A DNA stretch of 60,381 nt from UBA9732 sp963615565 (GCA_963615565.1 CAVEGR010000122.1:1-60381); one strand, 5' to 3'. Counted from the first letter of the stretch, positions 43,502-52,784 are shown. Numbers and translations are program-made. The notes: generated by a model from the sequence alone, not told the origin.

Positions 43502-44659
43502 CTATCTCGTAGAGATTTCTCTCAGGCGTTTAATGATTGGAGGCAAAACCTCCAAGACATAATCTACATCTTCCATTGTGTTGTATCGGCCAAAGGAGAA
43601 CCGGATGGAGCCGTGTGCAAGTTCAACATCAAGTCCACTTGCCAAAAGCACATAACTAGGTTCAAGAGAGCCTGTTGCACATGCTGAACCCGTTGAAACT
43701 GCAATGCCACTCATATCTAGCATGAGAAGAATTGATTCACCTTCAACATTCTCAAATGAGACATCCAAGGTCCCAGGCAAGCAGTGCTCTTGGCTGCCAT
43801 TAATGACAACATTTGGTACTGTAGCAATTATTCCATTTCTGAGTTTTTCTCTCATAGCCCAAAGTTTGTCATGCTCTTCTTGAATGCCTTCTTTTGCAAG
43901 TTTTGCTGCTATGCCAAGGCCATAAATTGCAGGTGTGTTATATGTTCCGGCTCTTCTGCCATGTTCCTGTTCTCCACCATGTACAAACGGCTCAAACGGA
44001 GCACCAGATTTAACATAAAGAACCCCAACACCTTTTGGTCCATAGAACTTATGTCCACTGCAAGAAAGATAGTCCAAATTCCATTTGCGACATGAAACTT
44101 CAATCTTTCCTATTGCTTGAGTTGCATCTGTGTGGAAAAGAGCACCATACTTGTGGGCAAGTGTGGAAATCTCTTCAATGTCTTGAATTGAACCTGTCTC
44201 ATTATTTCCTGTCATCACAGAAACGAGAACAACATCAGGGCCCATTAGCTTCTCTAGTTCAGAGAAAATGACACGGCCTTCTTTATCTACTGGTGCTTGG
44301 TCAACTGTAATTTTGTGCTGACGCAAGAATTTAATTGTTTCTATGATTGAAGGATGTTCAATTGTAGTAGTAACAATTCTTCCACTTCCCTTCTTCTCTA
44401 TGATAGAACGAGCAATCTCAAAAATTGTATTGTTTGACTCAGAGGCACCACTTGTAAAAGTTATCTCTTTTGGGTCGCAATCTATAAGGCTTGCTACGTT
44501 GTGTCTTGCTTCTTCTACAAGGGCACTTGCTCTTCTTCCAAAGGTATGCATGCTTGAAGCGTTTCCGTAAACACTGCCTTCAACTTCAGCTAAAGCTTTC
44601 TGCACTTCAGGAGCCAACTGGGTTGTTGCATTATTGTCTAGATAAACTATTCTTCCCAT
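43502..44659 (-). CDS. nifS: Cysteine desulfurase, NifS type
   Basis: PLP enzyme that takes sulfur from cysteine for Fe-S clusters. The 385-residue protein starts MGRIVYLDNNATTQLAPE, has the PLP lysine in SCSGHKFYGPKGVG and the active-site loop cysteine in STGSACATGSLEPS. I start at ATG 44659, with GGAG upstream; six codons before it have no homology. It pairs with nifU as the main cluster-assembly system seen here, and would serve the aconitase, ferredoxin and oxidoreductase in this window. Confidence 0.95.
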   Translation of the reverse strand: MGRIVYLDNNATTQLAPEVQKALAEVEGSVYGNASSMHTFGRRASALVEEARHNVASLIDCDPKEITFTSGASESNNTIFEIARSIIEKKGSGRIVTTTIEHPSIIETIKFLRQHKITVDQAPVDKEGRVIFSELEKLMGPDVVLVSVMTGNNETGSIQDIEEISTLAHKYGALFHTDATQAIGKIEVSCRKWNLDYLSCSGHKFYGPKGVGVLYVKSGAPFEPFVHGGEQEHGRRAGTYNTPAIYGLGIAAKLAKEGIQEEHDKLWAMREKLRNGIIATVPNVVINGSQEHCLPGTLDVSFENVEGESILLMLDMSGIAVSTGSACATGSLEPSYVLLASGLDVELAHGSIRFSFGRYNTMEDVDYVLEVLPPIIKRLREISTR

Positions 44660-44731
44660 ATAATTTCTCCAATGCAAAAATAGCCTTTGAGCAAATTATC
44701 GTCAAGATAGAAAAACAAGATAGGAAGTAGG

Positions 44732-44765
44732 ACTTACGCATCAAAATAGAGTTAACTTGAGCTAC
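44732..44765. repeat. Left copy of a 34-bp inverted repeat
   Basis: Contains CGCATCAAAATAGAG and matches, in opposite orientation, 46409-46442 at 30 of 34 positions. The two copies enclose 1.7 kb with a decayed gene and the galactokinase-like gene. The rest of the gap 44660-45172 holds only the decayed frame and low-complexity AT-rich DNA. Confidence 0.8.
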
Positions 44766-44855
44766 AGTAGAAAATAAAGCAAGTTCAGAACTGAAAGAAA
44801 ATTGATACTTTCAATGATTTTTGAACTTTTGGGCTTGTTTTTTTTAGACTATGTA

Positions 44856-45111
44856 TCAAGCTTTACTTAATATTGTTTTGAGGTAGTATGTAAATGGACG
44901 TTGGCATGTATCTGAAATATGAGCAAGGCTTGCCAAGTTAGCCAATTCCAAAGTTCTAGAGTTCTGCAAATCCAAAAATTGATTCTATAACACCTTTATC
45001 TGGCCCTACAGCTCCAATTTTCAGCATAAGAAGTCTTTGATCCTTCTCATTATTTCTTCTAACTTGGTAATAACTGATTATTTCAATGAACAGGGCCAAC
45101 TGAAAAACCTC
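44856..45111 (-). pseudogene. Decayed, frameshifted gene remnant of unknown type
   Basis: The minus strand reads as a smooth protein in two frames. The first frame (45111-44956) includes SYYQVRRNNEKDQRLLMLKI and GAVGPDKGVIESI. Near 44975 the similarity to coding sequence shifts frame and continues as LDLQNSRTLELANLASL, then TCQRPFTYYLKTILSKA, to a stop at 44856. About 85 codons in total, with no start or ribosome site. I do not recognise the family; the pattern of residues suggests a former coding region with one frameshift and a lost 5' end. It lies inside the inverted-repeat-bounded segment. Confidence 0.4.
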
Positions 45112-45172
45112 TCAAAATTTTTGTTTGCATTCGCAATTAAGATGTTCTAAAATTAGACCCAAGGATAGGGAA

Positions 45173-46327
45173 GTGTCGATTTTAGAGAAACATAAGGTCG
45201 AATTTGGAGAAAACCCCCAGGTTTTAGTGACAGTTCCTGGAGCAGTTACCTTCGCTGGGGAGTTTTCTGATTATAGTCAGGGGTTTGCTCTTTGTGGAAC
45301 AAGTTCAAAAACACTCAGCTTGGCTGTGTCCAAACGTAATGATTCCACTGTTAGAATATTAAGCATTCCATCTAATGATAAGAAAAAGTTCTCATTGGCT
45401 CTAATTAAGTATAGAAAAGAAGATAAATGGGGCAATTATATCAAAGGAATAATAATTGAGCTCCAAAAACTTGCATCTGTGCCAGGGATGAACATTACCA
45501 TTTCAGGGGATTTACTGTTAGGAGACGGCAAAATACTCTCAGCAGCTATGGGAATAGGTATGTGTCTAGCATTTTGTAAACTTACAAGTTTTGAAATAGA
45601 TCATGCCTTGATAGCTAGATGCTGTTGTCTTTCAAGCTTAAAGTTTTGCAAAGAGCTTACAAATTTCCATTTAATTCTCTCAATTTTAAAGGCAGTTGAA
45701 GGCAAGTTTATGCTTTTTGACATGCTAAATCACAGTTTTAAGTATGTAAATGACCCCTTTAATGGCTCAAATTATTCTCTTTTGCTTGCAGATGGTCACA
45801 TTCCACCTGTTGCCATGCGAGAAGAGCTATATGCACGTCATGAGCAAACTAAGGAAGTCATGTCTGAAATTGCACGGTATGCAGACAGGTGCAGCCTCAG
45901 AGATTTTCCTATAGCCGATGTCAGCGACCGACTTATGCCTATTAGCGAAGAATCTAGAAAGATTGGATGCTATGTATTGGAAGAAAGCAAAATTGCAAAA
46001 TCCATGGTAAAATATTTTGAGGAAAAAGACTTCATACAAATAGGAAAGGCTTTTGGAAAACTTGGACAAGGGCTTAGAGACCGTATGGAAATTACATGTC
46101 CAGAGTTAGATTGGATTGCAAAGCGTTCCATAGAAGTAAAAGGTTGTCTTGGAAATAGCATAGTTTATAGTGGATGCGGAGGATTTATTGCCGTAGTGAT
46201 GGAAAGAAATTCAGTACCCATTTATGCTACAAAACTTGAAGAATATGAAAGAATCTTTGGCTTTAAGGTTACTCTTGAAGATTATAAGCCGTTCCAGACT
46301 GTATGCGTTGTTGAAAATCCCCAATAG
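45173..46327 (+). CDS. Galactokinase-like GHMP protein with degenerate active site
   Basis: A 384-residue protein from GTG 45173 (AGGATAGGG upstream). The N-terminal PGAVTFAGEFSDY (22-34) stands in place of the galactokinase signature GRVNLIGEHTDYNGG, losing the histidine. The ATP loop, usually GLSSSAA, reads GDGKILSAAMGIG. The region that should hold the catalytic aspartate (MDQ) reads CKELTNFHLIL. The third motif survives as YSGCGGFIAVV. The fold is therefore galactokinase-like, but kinase activity is doubtful; a sugar or nucleotide sensor is an alternative. No galactose genes are nearby. Confidence 0.68.
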   Translation: MSILEKHKVEFGENPQVLVTVPGAVTFAGEFSDYSQGFALCGTSSKTLSLAVSKRNDSTVRILSIPSNDKKKFSLALIKYRKEDKWGNYIKGIIIELQKLASVPGMNITISGDLLLGDGKILSAAMGIGMCLAFCKLTSFEIDHALIARCCCLSSLKFCKELTNFHLILSILKAVEGKFMLFDMLNHSFKYVNDPFNGSNYSLLLADGHIPPVAMREELYARHEQTKEVMSEIARYADRCSLRDFPIADVSDRLMPISEESRKIGCYVLEESKIAKSMVKYFEEKDFIQIGKAFGKLGQGLRDRMEITCPELDWIAKRSIEVKGCLGNSIVYSGCGGFIAVVMERNSVPIYATKLEEYERIFGFKVTLEDYKPFQTVCVVENPQ

Positions 46328-46408
46328 TCCAGAGGGAAAACTCCAATAATTGTTAGTTAGATTTCTCTTCTGTGGAAAGTTGCAAGTATGACTGAATATT
46401 CTTTGCCT

Positions 46409-46442
46409 CTAGCTTAAGTAAACTCTATTTTGATGCGTAGGT
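46409..46442. repeat. Right copy of the 34-bp inverted repeat
   Basis: Partner of 44732-44765, 82 bases after the galactokinase-like gene. A half copy of the GAGGTTTTT palindrome follows at 46450. Confidence 0.8.
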
Positions 46443-46466
46443 TCTATTTCAAAAACCTCTTGAGAT

Positions 46467-46522
46467 AAAAAAAGGTGCCAAGAGGATTTTAACCATGTTA
46501 GTTTTAATCCTTCTTAGGCACC
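46467..46522 (-). terminator. Rho-independent terminator of rpmE
   Basis: Long imperfect hairpin: GGTGCC-AAGAGGATT pairs with AATCCTTCTTAGGCACC. In the leftward direction it ends in seven Ts. Located 43 bases after the rpmE stop. Confidence 0.8.
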
Positions 46523-46565
46523 CATTTGTGCAGGAACAGATGTCCCATTTGAGACTATTGTTCCG

Positions 46566-46775
46566 TTACTTGGATTCCTTAACACCATAGCGCTTATTGA
46601 AACGCTCAACACGTCCTGTTGAGTCAACAAGCTTCTGTGTGCCTGTAAAGAACGGGTGACAAGCAGAGCAAATTTCAACCTGCAGGTTCTTTGCTGTTGT
46701 CTTTGTCTTAATGACATTTCCGCATGAGCACTTAATTTCTGTGAGCTCATATTTTGGATGGATTCCATTCTTCAT
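46566..46775 (-). CDS. rpmE: 50S ribosomal protein L31, zinc-binding form
   Basis: A 69-residue ribosomal protein. The start MKNGIHPKYELTEIKCSCGN and EICSACHPFFTG give the cysteines of the zinc-containing (C+) type; VDSTGRVERFNKRY is the typical C-terminal half. It lies after rho in the same direction, as in T. pallidum. Good ribosome site (GGAGG). Confidence 0.95.
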   Translation of the reverse strand: MKNGIHPKYELTEIKCSCGNVIKTKTTAKNLQVEICSACHPFFTGTQKLVDSTGRVERFNKRYGVKESK

Positions 46776-46845
46776 AGTATGTCCTCCGTTTGCATCCGCT
46801 GGTGTTGTGCAGCGAACATGTTAGGTTATACAAGCCGTCTCCGTT

Positions 46846-48876
46846 TTAGAATGCAGGAACGGTTCCTGTATTCATAGAACGTAAGAACGCCTCATTGTTC
46901 TTTGTTTTACGCATTTTGTCAATTAGGAACTCTGTCATTTCAAGATCCTCAAGACCATTAATTGCATTTCTCAAAACCCAAATACGGGCAGCTTCATCTT
47001 TATCCAAAAGAAGATCTTCACGTCTTGTTCCGCTCTTCTTAATATTAATTGCAGGATAAAGTCTCTTATCTGCCATTCTTCTATCCAGAACAATTTCGCT
47101 ATTACCAGTTCCTTTGAATTCTTCAAAGATAACTTCATCCATTCTTGATCCTGTTTCAATAAGAGCTGATGCAATAATGGTAAGAGATCCACCATTTTCA
47201 ATGTTTCTAGCTGCTCCAAAGAATCTTTTTGGTTTATGAAGTGCATTAGAATCAACACCACCAGAAAGAATCTTGCCGCTGGCTGGAACTGTCTGGTTAT
47301 AAGCTCTAGCAAGTCTTGTTATGGAGTCTAGAAGAATAACAACATCTTTTTTATGCTCCACAAGGCGTTTTGCCTTTTCAATGACCATCTCTGCAACAGT
47401 GACATGTCTAGTAGCTTGCTCATCAAAGGTAGAAGCTATAACTTCACCTTTAACGTTTCTTCTCATGTCTGTAACTTCTTCAGGTCTTTCATCTACAAGA
47501 AGAACCATTAGTTTAATTTCTGGATGGTTTGTTGTAATAGCGTTTGCTATTTGCTGCAGTAAGATAGTTTTACCTGTTCTTGGTGGAGCAGTAATGAGAG
47601 CTCTTTGGCCCTTTCCAATAGGACAGAACAAATTGATTATTCGCATTGATACGTCATTGTCTGTTCGTTCTGTTTCTAGATTAATTCTTTGATTTGGATA
47701 AAGTGGAACAAGGGTATCAAAACTCACTCTTGTCTTTGCAACAATTGGAGGCTCGTCATTAACTGTAGCAATTCTGCTTAATGCAAAAAATCTTTCATTT
47801 TCTTTTGGATTTCTTATAAGTCCTTCAATTGTATCACCAGTTTTCAGATTTAAGAACTTAATCATGCTAGGCGCAACATAGACATCCTCAGGCCCAGGTA
47901 GGTAACTATTTAATGGAGATCTTAAGAAACCATAGCCTTCATTTAGAATCTCAAGCGTGCCAGTGGCATAGATTACACCATTATTTTGACTATAGGTTCT
48001 AATAATCTCAACAATGATCTCTTGTTTTTTATATTCTGCGTAATCTTCAACAGTTGTTCCTGCAAGTTCAGAAAGCATATTCTTCAATGCTGGAATTGTC
48101 ATTTGTGAAAGGTTACTTACAAGTATTCTGTTTTTAAGATGTTCTTGATATTCAGAATCTGGAATGGAAATTTCTTCCATTGTCAAAACTTTCTTTTGGT
48201 TATTGCGTTGTTTTTGATTCTGATTTTGCTCAAAATTACGCTTATCTTTTCCATTTTTTTGATTTTTTTGCTGATTTTTCTGGAATTTTTGATGTTGATT
48301 GTTTGATTCTGCTTTTTCAGAAGTGCCCTCGCCAGTTTGTTCTGTGGCTTCTGTTTGTTCAGCCGGTTCTGATTGTTCTTGAACTGTATTTGGTTTCTCT
48401 GCTTGTATATTTTGCTCAATAGCAGGAGGTTCTTCTACAGTTACTTCAGCTTGTTTAACTGCTCCGGCTTCCTCCGATATCTTTTCTGAAACTAATTCTG
48501 ATACGGATTCTACTATAGACTTTGCTACTGACTCTGCTACAGTTTCTGCAACAGACTCTGCAACTGCTTCTGTTTCTGACAAATCTAATGTCAATTGTTC
48601 AGTTTGATTTTCTGCTTTTGTATTCTTAGGCTTTCTGCCTCTTTTCTTTTTTGGAGCTTCACCCTCCGTCTTAGCAGATTCTGTTTTTGCAAATTCTGTC
48701 TTAGCAGATTCAATCTTAACTGGCTCTATTTTAACAGGTTTTTCTTCCTTTTTTGACATAGCCTTGGGGCTAACTTTCATAGCGGACTTTATTGCAGGTT
48801 TTTTCTTTAAAACCAACTTTCGTACTGGACGAGTAGCCTTCTCAGGCTCTTTTACCTCATTTTTTTCATTATCCAT
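46846..48876 (-). CDS. rho: Transcription termination factor Rho with long disordered N-terminus
   Basis: Hexameric RNA helicase that ends transcription. Of 676 residues, the last 420 are standard Rho: RNA-binding domain (LEILNEGYGFLR), Walker A APPRTGKT, Walker B MVLLVDERPEE, and Q/R-loop regions. The first 250 residues are low complexity: a basic start, alternating KIES/AKTE units, repeats of ESVAETVAESV (105-130), and an Asn/Gln/Lys-rich stretch at 192-228. Typical Rho is about 420 residues; extended forms occur in spirochaetes, actinobacteria and others. The Asn/Gln tract recalls prion-like or condensate-forming Rho proteins in Clostridium and Bacteroides; that link is inference. Confidence 0.95.
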   Translation of the reverse strand: MDNEKNEVKEPEKATRPVRKLVLKKKPAIKSAMKVSPKAMSKKEEKPVKIEPVKIESAKTEFAKTESAKTEGEAPKKKRGRKPKNTKAENQTEQLTLDLSETEAVAESVAETVAESVAKSIVESVSELVSEKISEEAGAVKQAEVTVEEPPAIEQNIQAEKPNTVQEQSEPAEQTEATEQTGEGTSEKAESNNQHQKFQKNQQKNQKNGKDKRNFEQNQNQKQRNNQKKVLTMEEISIPDSEYQEHLKNRILVSNLSQMTIPALKNMLSELAGTTVEDYAEYKKQEIIVEIIRTYSQNNGVIYATGTLEILNEGYGFLRSPLNSYLPGPEDVYVAPSMIKFLNLKTGDTIEGLIRNPKENERFFALSRIATVNDEPPIVAKTRVSFDTLVPLYPNQRINLETERTDNDVSMRIINLFCPIGKGQRALITAPPRTGKTILLQQIANAITTNHPEIKLMVLLVDERPEEVTDMRRNVKGEVIASTFDEQATRHVTVAEMVIEKAKRLVEHKKDVVILLDSITRLARAYNQTVPASGKILSGGVDSNALHKPKRFFGAARNIENGGSLTIIASALIETGSRMDEVIFEEFKGTGNSEIVLDRRMADKRLYPAINIKKSGTRREDLLLDKDEAARIWVLRNAINGLEDLEMTEFLIDKMRKTKNNEAFLRSMNTGTVPAF

Positions 48877-48993
48877 TTACTAGATACTCCAAAGAAATCG
48901 GCTTGGTACATAAGACCAAACACGAATTAGATTTACATAAAAGTATGTGGGATTTGTTTTCTTGAGAGGTTTCCGTAAAACCTCGCTTATGGG

Positions 48994-50331
48994 TTAAATA
49001 TACACCCAAGAATTTACCATGTCAACAACTGAGAGACCTTTAGCATATTCAAGTGCAAGAATCATAGCTGCCGTGCTAAGACGTCTTCTAGCTGCATCTC
49101 TAGAATTTGGAGAAATATTAACTCTTACTACTTCAGTTTCTCTAAATGAAGAAGAAAATCCTAAATATGCTGTGCCAACAGGCTTGCCTTCTTCAGCACC
49201 TTGTGGGCCAGCAATGCCGGTTATGGATACAGCTATGTTGGTATGAGAAAGTTTTCTTGTGCCTTCTGCCATTTGAATGGCACATTGTGGGCTTACGGGG
49301 CCAATGTTACTGTCTGCTAAAATTGTAGGAGAGACTCCTAAAATGGCTGTTTTGGCCTCATTTGCATATGTACAAGCACCTCCCCAATACCATTTTGAGC
49401 TTCCAGGGCGGTCTGTAAGCATTTTAGCTATAAGTCCACAAGTACAGCTCTCTGAAGTGCTAATTGTAAGATTATTATCTTCAAGGTAATGAGTTAGACT
49501 GTCTACTGCATCAAGTTCACCAGGCACCATAAGGCCATTGCCTAGAGCAGACATAAGCCTAGTCTCAAACTTCTCCCGCTTTTCTTTGCACGGTCCACTG
49601 ACGTATAAACTAATCTTGAATTGCTGAAATCTTGTACCCCACTGGACACCATCTACAGCACACTTTTCGCATACATCTTCAAGTTTTGCTTCAGGTACAA
49701 GATACACAGAAAACTCTTCGCGTTCTAGGTTTTCATGTCCTGAAAGTTTGGCTAAAAATGGCCTGACCTGGTTGAAAAACATGTATTGCATTTCAACTGG
49801 AGGACCTGGCATTGCAACTAAGAGAACTTCTCTGTCTGCACCATGAGAATCTGCACGGTGAGAATCTACGCCATTCAAATCAACAGAAATCATATCTGTA
49901 GGTTTAAAAAATCCTTTAAAACCTGGAGCTGTCCCCTTTGGATTTGGAATCTCTTCAAATCCTTTAGGAATATAGGCTTGTTTCTCATTTGCACCCCAGA
50001 TACGCTCACCAAGACGGGCATAAACTTCTTTCCATGCAATATCATTTTTCTCAAGTGGAACATGAGCTATGTCTGCAATAATTTGTCTAGTTAAATCATC
50101 ACTGGTAGGACCAAGACCGCCAGTTACCAGAAGAATATCGGAATCTAAAATAGCACTCTCTAAGCCGGCTTCAATTGTTCCGTCATCTGGCACAATTACA
50201 GCCCTCTTCACGCTATAGCCCATGTGAGTTAATTCACTTGAAAGTAAAGAGATATGCTTATCTTGGATGATGCCACAGGTAAGTTCTGTGCCAATAACAA
50301 AAATTGAAACGGTGGAGAATTTCATTTTCAT
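48994..50331 (-). CDS. cinA: CinA: nicotinamide-nucleotide amidase / ADP-ribose pyrophosphatase-like protein
   Basis: A 445-residue protein with both CinA halves: an N-terminal MoaB-like domain (FVIGTELTCGIIQDKH, TGGLGPTSDDLT) and a C-terminal amidase domain (STSESCTCGLIAKMLTDRPG, SVTGIAGP-type loop). The family recycles nicotinamide mononucleotide. A short in-frame repeat (DSHRADSHGAD, around residue 165) marks a small recent duplication. Start overlaps the lnt stop by four bases. Confidence 0.92.
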   Translation of the reverse strand: MKMKFSTVSIFVIGTELTCGIIQDKHISLLSSELTHMGYSVKRAVIVPDDGTIEAGLESAILDSDILLVTGGLGPTSDDLTRQIIADIAHVPLEKNDIAWKEVYARLGERIWGANEKQAYIPKGFEEIPNPKGTAPGFKGFFKPTDMISVDLNGVDSHRADSHGADREVLLVAMPGPPVEMQYMFFNQVRPFLAKLSGHENLEREEFSVYLVPEAKLEDVCEKCAVDGVQWGTRFQQFKISLYVSGPCKEKREKFETRLMSALGNGLMVPGELDAVDSLTHYLEDNNLTISTSESCTCGLIAKMLTDRPGSSKWYWGGACTYANEAKTAILGVSPTILADSNIGPVSPQCAIQMAEGTRKLSHTNIAVSITGIAGPQGAEEGKPVGTAYLGFSSSFRETEVVRVNISPNSRDAARRRLSTAAMILALEYAKGLSVVDMVNSWVYI

Positions 50332-52130
50332 CTAGCCTTGTTGCACGTGTCATCACTGGCATTGTTACACGTGTTATTACTGGCCTTACTGCGCTTCTTA
50401 TTTACAGACTCAAGGGCCATCGAAACAGCACCAAAGGCTAGAAGAGTATAAGAAACATATGTGCAAATTTTGGCAGAAAGATCTACCGTTTTTGTATAAA
50501 GCGTTGTGCCGTAAGTCTCGCCACTGTAAACAGGTACATCCCAAACTTTCCAACCCATTTTAAACGGCTCCATCTCTCCCTGAATTGTTCCATCCGGAGT
50601 AATTAGACATGTAATACCGCTGTTTGTACCTCTTAATGTAGTACGTCTGTTTTCAACAGATCTGAACACAGCCATTGCCATATGTTGCCTTTCAGCAGAA
50701 ACTGCACCAGACCACGAGTCATTTGTCATGTTTATAATCAAGTCAGCATCAGCTTGAACAAAGCCGGCACAAATATCGCCAAAAACATCCTCAAAACAAA
50801 TTGGAGTTGAGAACTTAATACCATTTGAAGTCTCAAATACAACAGATTCAGTTCCCTTCTCCCACCAATGATAATCATTTGCCTTAAGCAAATTATAAAG
50901 CCATGGCATTTGTTTTTCATATGGGAAGTGCTCTGTAAATGGCACCAAGTGTTGTTTTATGTATGTTTCCTTAATCACACCATCATCAAAGAGAATTACA
51001 GTATTGTAGTCAGTCTTATTCCAATTGCCTTCCTCATCATATGGGGGCTGACTTTCATCTTTAAGAACACCAGAAGGATTTCCAGTAAGAAGAGGAACAC
51101 CAAGCTCCGTGCCAAATTCAACAAACTCATCAACAAGCTCTTGAATATCTCTCAGATAATCAAACGTTGCACCCTGCTCATCACCCTCATACGGATAAGT
51201 TGTATACCAGTCAACAGAAGGCACAAAAGCCGTCTCAGACCAGACAATCATATCCGGATTTTCCTGCAACGCCTCCAAACTCATCCTCTTCAAATTCAAG
51301 AAATTGCGTTTATACGTGGTATATCCACCCGCCCATGAATCCGCATTATGCTGCACAGTTGCCACTTTAAACGAGTTATCTTCTTCTGCATCCTTCCAGT
51401 AATTTACCCCGATAATTCCGTAAATAATCTGCGCTACAAAAAGAATTATAAAAAGAGCTGTGAGAATTTTATTTGCCTTGAGATATTGAAGCAAACCATC
51501 AGCATGCTGAGTCTTTGTCTTACTAAAGCGGTCACAACACCAAATACCCAACAAGGCTTGAGGAAGAACTAACATAAAGTTCAGACCCCAAATACCAAAG
51601 AGATCAGCAACCTGAATTAGAACCTTGTATCTATATAAAGCGTAAGCAATTGTGCCATAAGGATAACCAGCAAACCAACTCTGAGAAACATAAGAATATG
51701 CAACCCAAACTACAGCCTGAAAAAGAGGAATAGTCTTCACTAGCTTGCCGTTAAGAATCTTTGAAAACCAACTGTCAACTGCTTTTAAAGCCGTAAAAAG
51801 CAACATCATTTCTACAGCTTTGATAATTGTAACAATTAAAATGGCATACGGATGAAAGGAAGTAAGCCAATAATTAAAAATAGCATAATAAGAGCAGCCA
51901 TAAAGGAAACCATACAAAGAGACCACCTTCCAAGTGCAGTTCCTTATTACAGCAAAAACTGGAATCAAGGCAAAGAAAGCCAAGAAACCAAAACCATTGT
52001 CCGATATAAAGCTCGGATGTGCTAAAGCCAAAATAAATGCAGAGCCTAACAACAGAACAACCTCAGAGCATATTGTTCCGAGGTTGCGTCTGCGTAGAAC
52101 TTTATCGTTTACGTCTGAAAAAATTCTCAT
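50328..52130 (-). CDS. lnt: Apolipoprotein N-acyltransferase
   Basis: Adds the third acyl chain to lipoproteins, matching the many lipoproteins seen here. The full frame from TTG 52142 is 604 residues; I prefer ATG 52130 (MRIFSDVND), 600 residues, though the TTG is nearer a GGAAA. About seven N-terminal helices precede a nitrilase-like domain; the catalytic triad (numbered from the TTG) is Glu303 in VWSETAF, Lys396 in IKQHLVPF and Cys449 in TPICFEDVFGD. The C-terminal tail has small NNTCNNA-type repeats. Order hup-lnt-cinA-rho supports Treponema. Confidence 0.93.
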   Translation of the reverse strand: MRIFSDVNDKVLRRRNLGTICSEVVLLLGSAFILALAHPSFISDNGFGFLAFFALIPVFAVIRNCTWKVVSLYGFLYGCSYYAIFNYWLTSFHPYAILIVTIIKAVEMMLLFTALKAVDSWFSKILNGKLVKTIPLFQAVVWVAYSYVSQSWFAGYPYGTIAYALYRYKVLIQVADLFGIWGLNFMLVLPQALLGIWCCDRFSKTKTQHADGLLQYLKANKILTALFIILFVAQIIYGIIGVNYWKDAEEDNSFKVATVQHNADSWAGGYTTYKRNFLNLKRMSLEALQENPDMIVWSETAFVPSVDWYTTYPYEGDEQGATFDYLRDIQELVDEFVEFGTELGVPLLTGNPSGVLKDESQPPYDEEGNWNKTDYNTVILFDDGVIKETYIKQHLVPFTEHFPYEKQMPWLYNLLKANDYHWWEKGTESVVFETSNGIKFSTPICFEDVFGDICAGFVQADADLIINMTNDSWSGAVSAERQHMAMAVFRSVENRRTTLRGTNSGITCLITPDGTIQGEMEPFKMGWKVWDVPVYSGETYGTTLYTKTVDLSAKICTYVSYTLLAFGAVSMALESVNKKRSKASNNTCNNASDDTCNKAR

Positions 52131-52197
52131 AAACTTATTCAACGTTTTTTCCGTTTTGTTCGTTTTTTCTCACTCAAAAAATCTTTGTAAAATGAGC

Positions 52198-52506
52198 TCA
52201 GTCTTCCTGACGAAGATCCCATACGAGATCCTTAAGTTCCTTACCTGGACGGAAAACTGCTACACCGTGTGTATCAACAGCTACAAGATCACCAGTCTTT
52301 GGATTTCTGGCCTTTTCTCTACCCTTGCGAGTTCTAACTTCAAAAGTACCAAAGCCTCTAAGCTCAATGACCTTTTCATCCTTAAGGCCTTCTTTGACTT
52401 CCTCAAAGAAAGCATCAACAATCTCGTGAATATCATTTCTGTTGACGCCCAACTGTTCGTGAAGGTGTTCAATAATCAAAGCCTTTGTCAATTTTGTCTT
52501 TGCCAT
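52198..52506 (-). CDS. hup: HU/IHF-family DNA-binding protein
   Basis: A 102-residue histone-like protein (Treponema DNA-binding protein II type). It has LTKALIIEHLHEQLGVNRNDI, the dimer core ELRGFGTFEVRTRKGREKARNPKTG with the DNA-binding beta arm, and a slightly extended tail. Ribosome site GGAGG. It follows rpsT by 20 bases and precedes lnt. Confidence 0.94.
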   Translation of the reverse strand: MAKTKLTKALIIEHLHEQLGVNRNDIHEIVDAFFEEVKEGLKDEKVIELRGFGTFEVRTRKGREKARNPKTGDLVAVDTHGVAVFRPGKELKDLVWDLRQED

Positions 52507-52526
52507 AATATTCCTCCATTAAGGCC

Positions 52527-52784
52527 TTAAGCCATCTTGTTAAATTTATTATTCATTCTAGACTTTTTTCTATCAGCTGTGTTGTGGTGGATAATGCCCT
52601 TATTAGCAGCGCCATCCATGAGCTTGAAACTAAGTTTCATTGCTTCTTCAGCAGCAGCCTTATCATTTGCCAATACAGCGGCATCAAACTTCTTAATAGC
52701 TGTGCGGAATGTACTCTTGGTCTCGCGGTTTCTGAGCCTTCTCTCTTTACTCTGACGATCTTTCTTAACTGCAGAACGATTCAC
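52527..52784 (-). CDS. rpsT: 30S ribosomal protein S20
   Basis: An 85-residue basic ribosomal protein. I start at the GTG at 52784 (VNRSAVKKDRQSKERR), which has GGAGG five bases before it; the preceding TTG falls in that ribosome site. The middle KSTFRTAIKKFDAAV and C-terminal KGIIHHNTADRKKSRMNNKF are typical of S20. First gene of the hup-lnt-cinA run. Confidence 0.94.
   Translation of the reverse strand: MNRSAVKKDRQSKERRLRNRETKSTFRTAIKKFDAAVLANDKAAAEEAMKLSFKLMDGAANKGIIHHNTADRKKSRMNNKFNKMA

Noticed and set aside
46514..46768. 84-residue frame over rpmE
   Set aside because: It is an alternate frame of the L31 gene, whose zinc cysteines and homology fix the true frame.
48179..48422. Rightward and leftward frames inside the Rho extension
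   Set aside because: They are by-products of the Lys/Asn/Gln-rich low-complexity codons; the Rho frame itself is continuous with the conserved ATPase.
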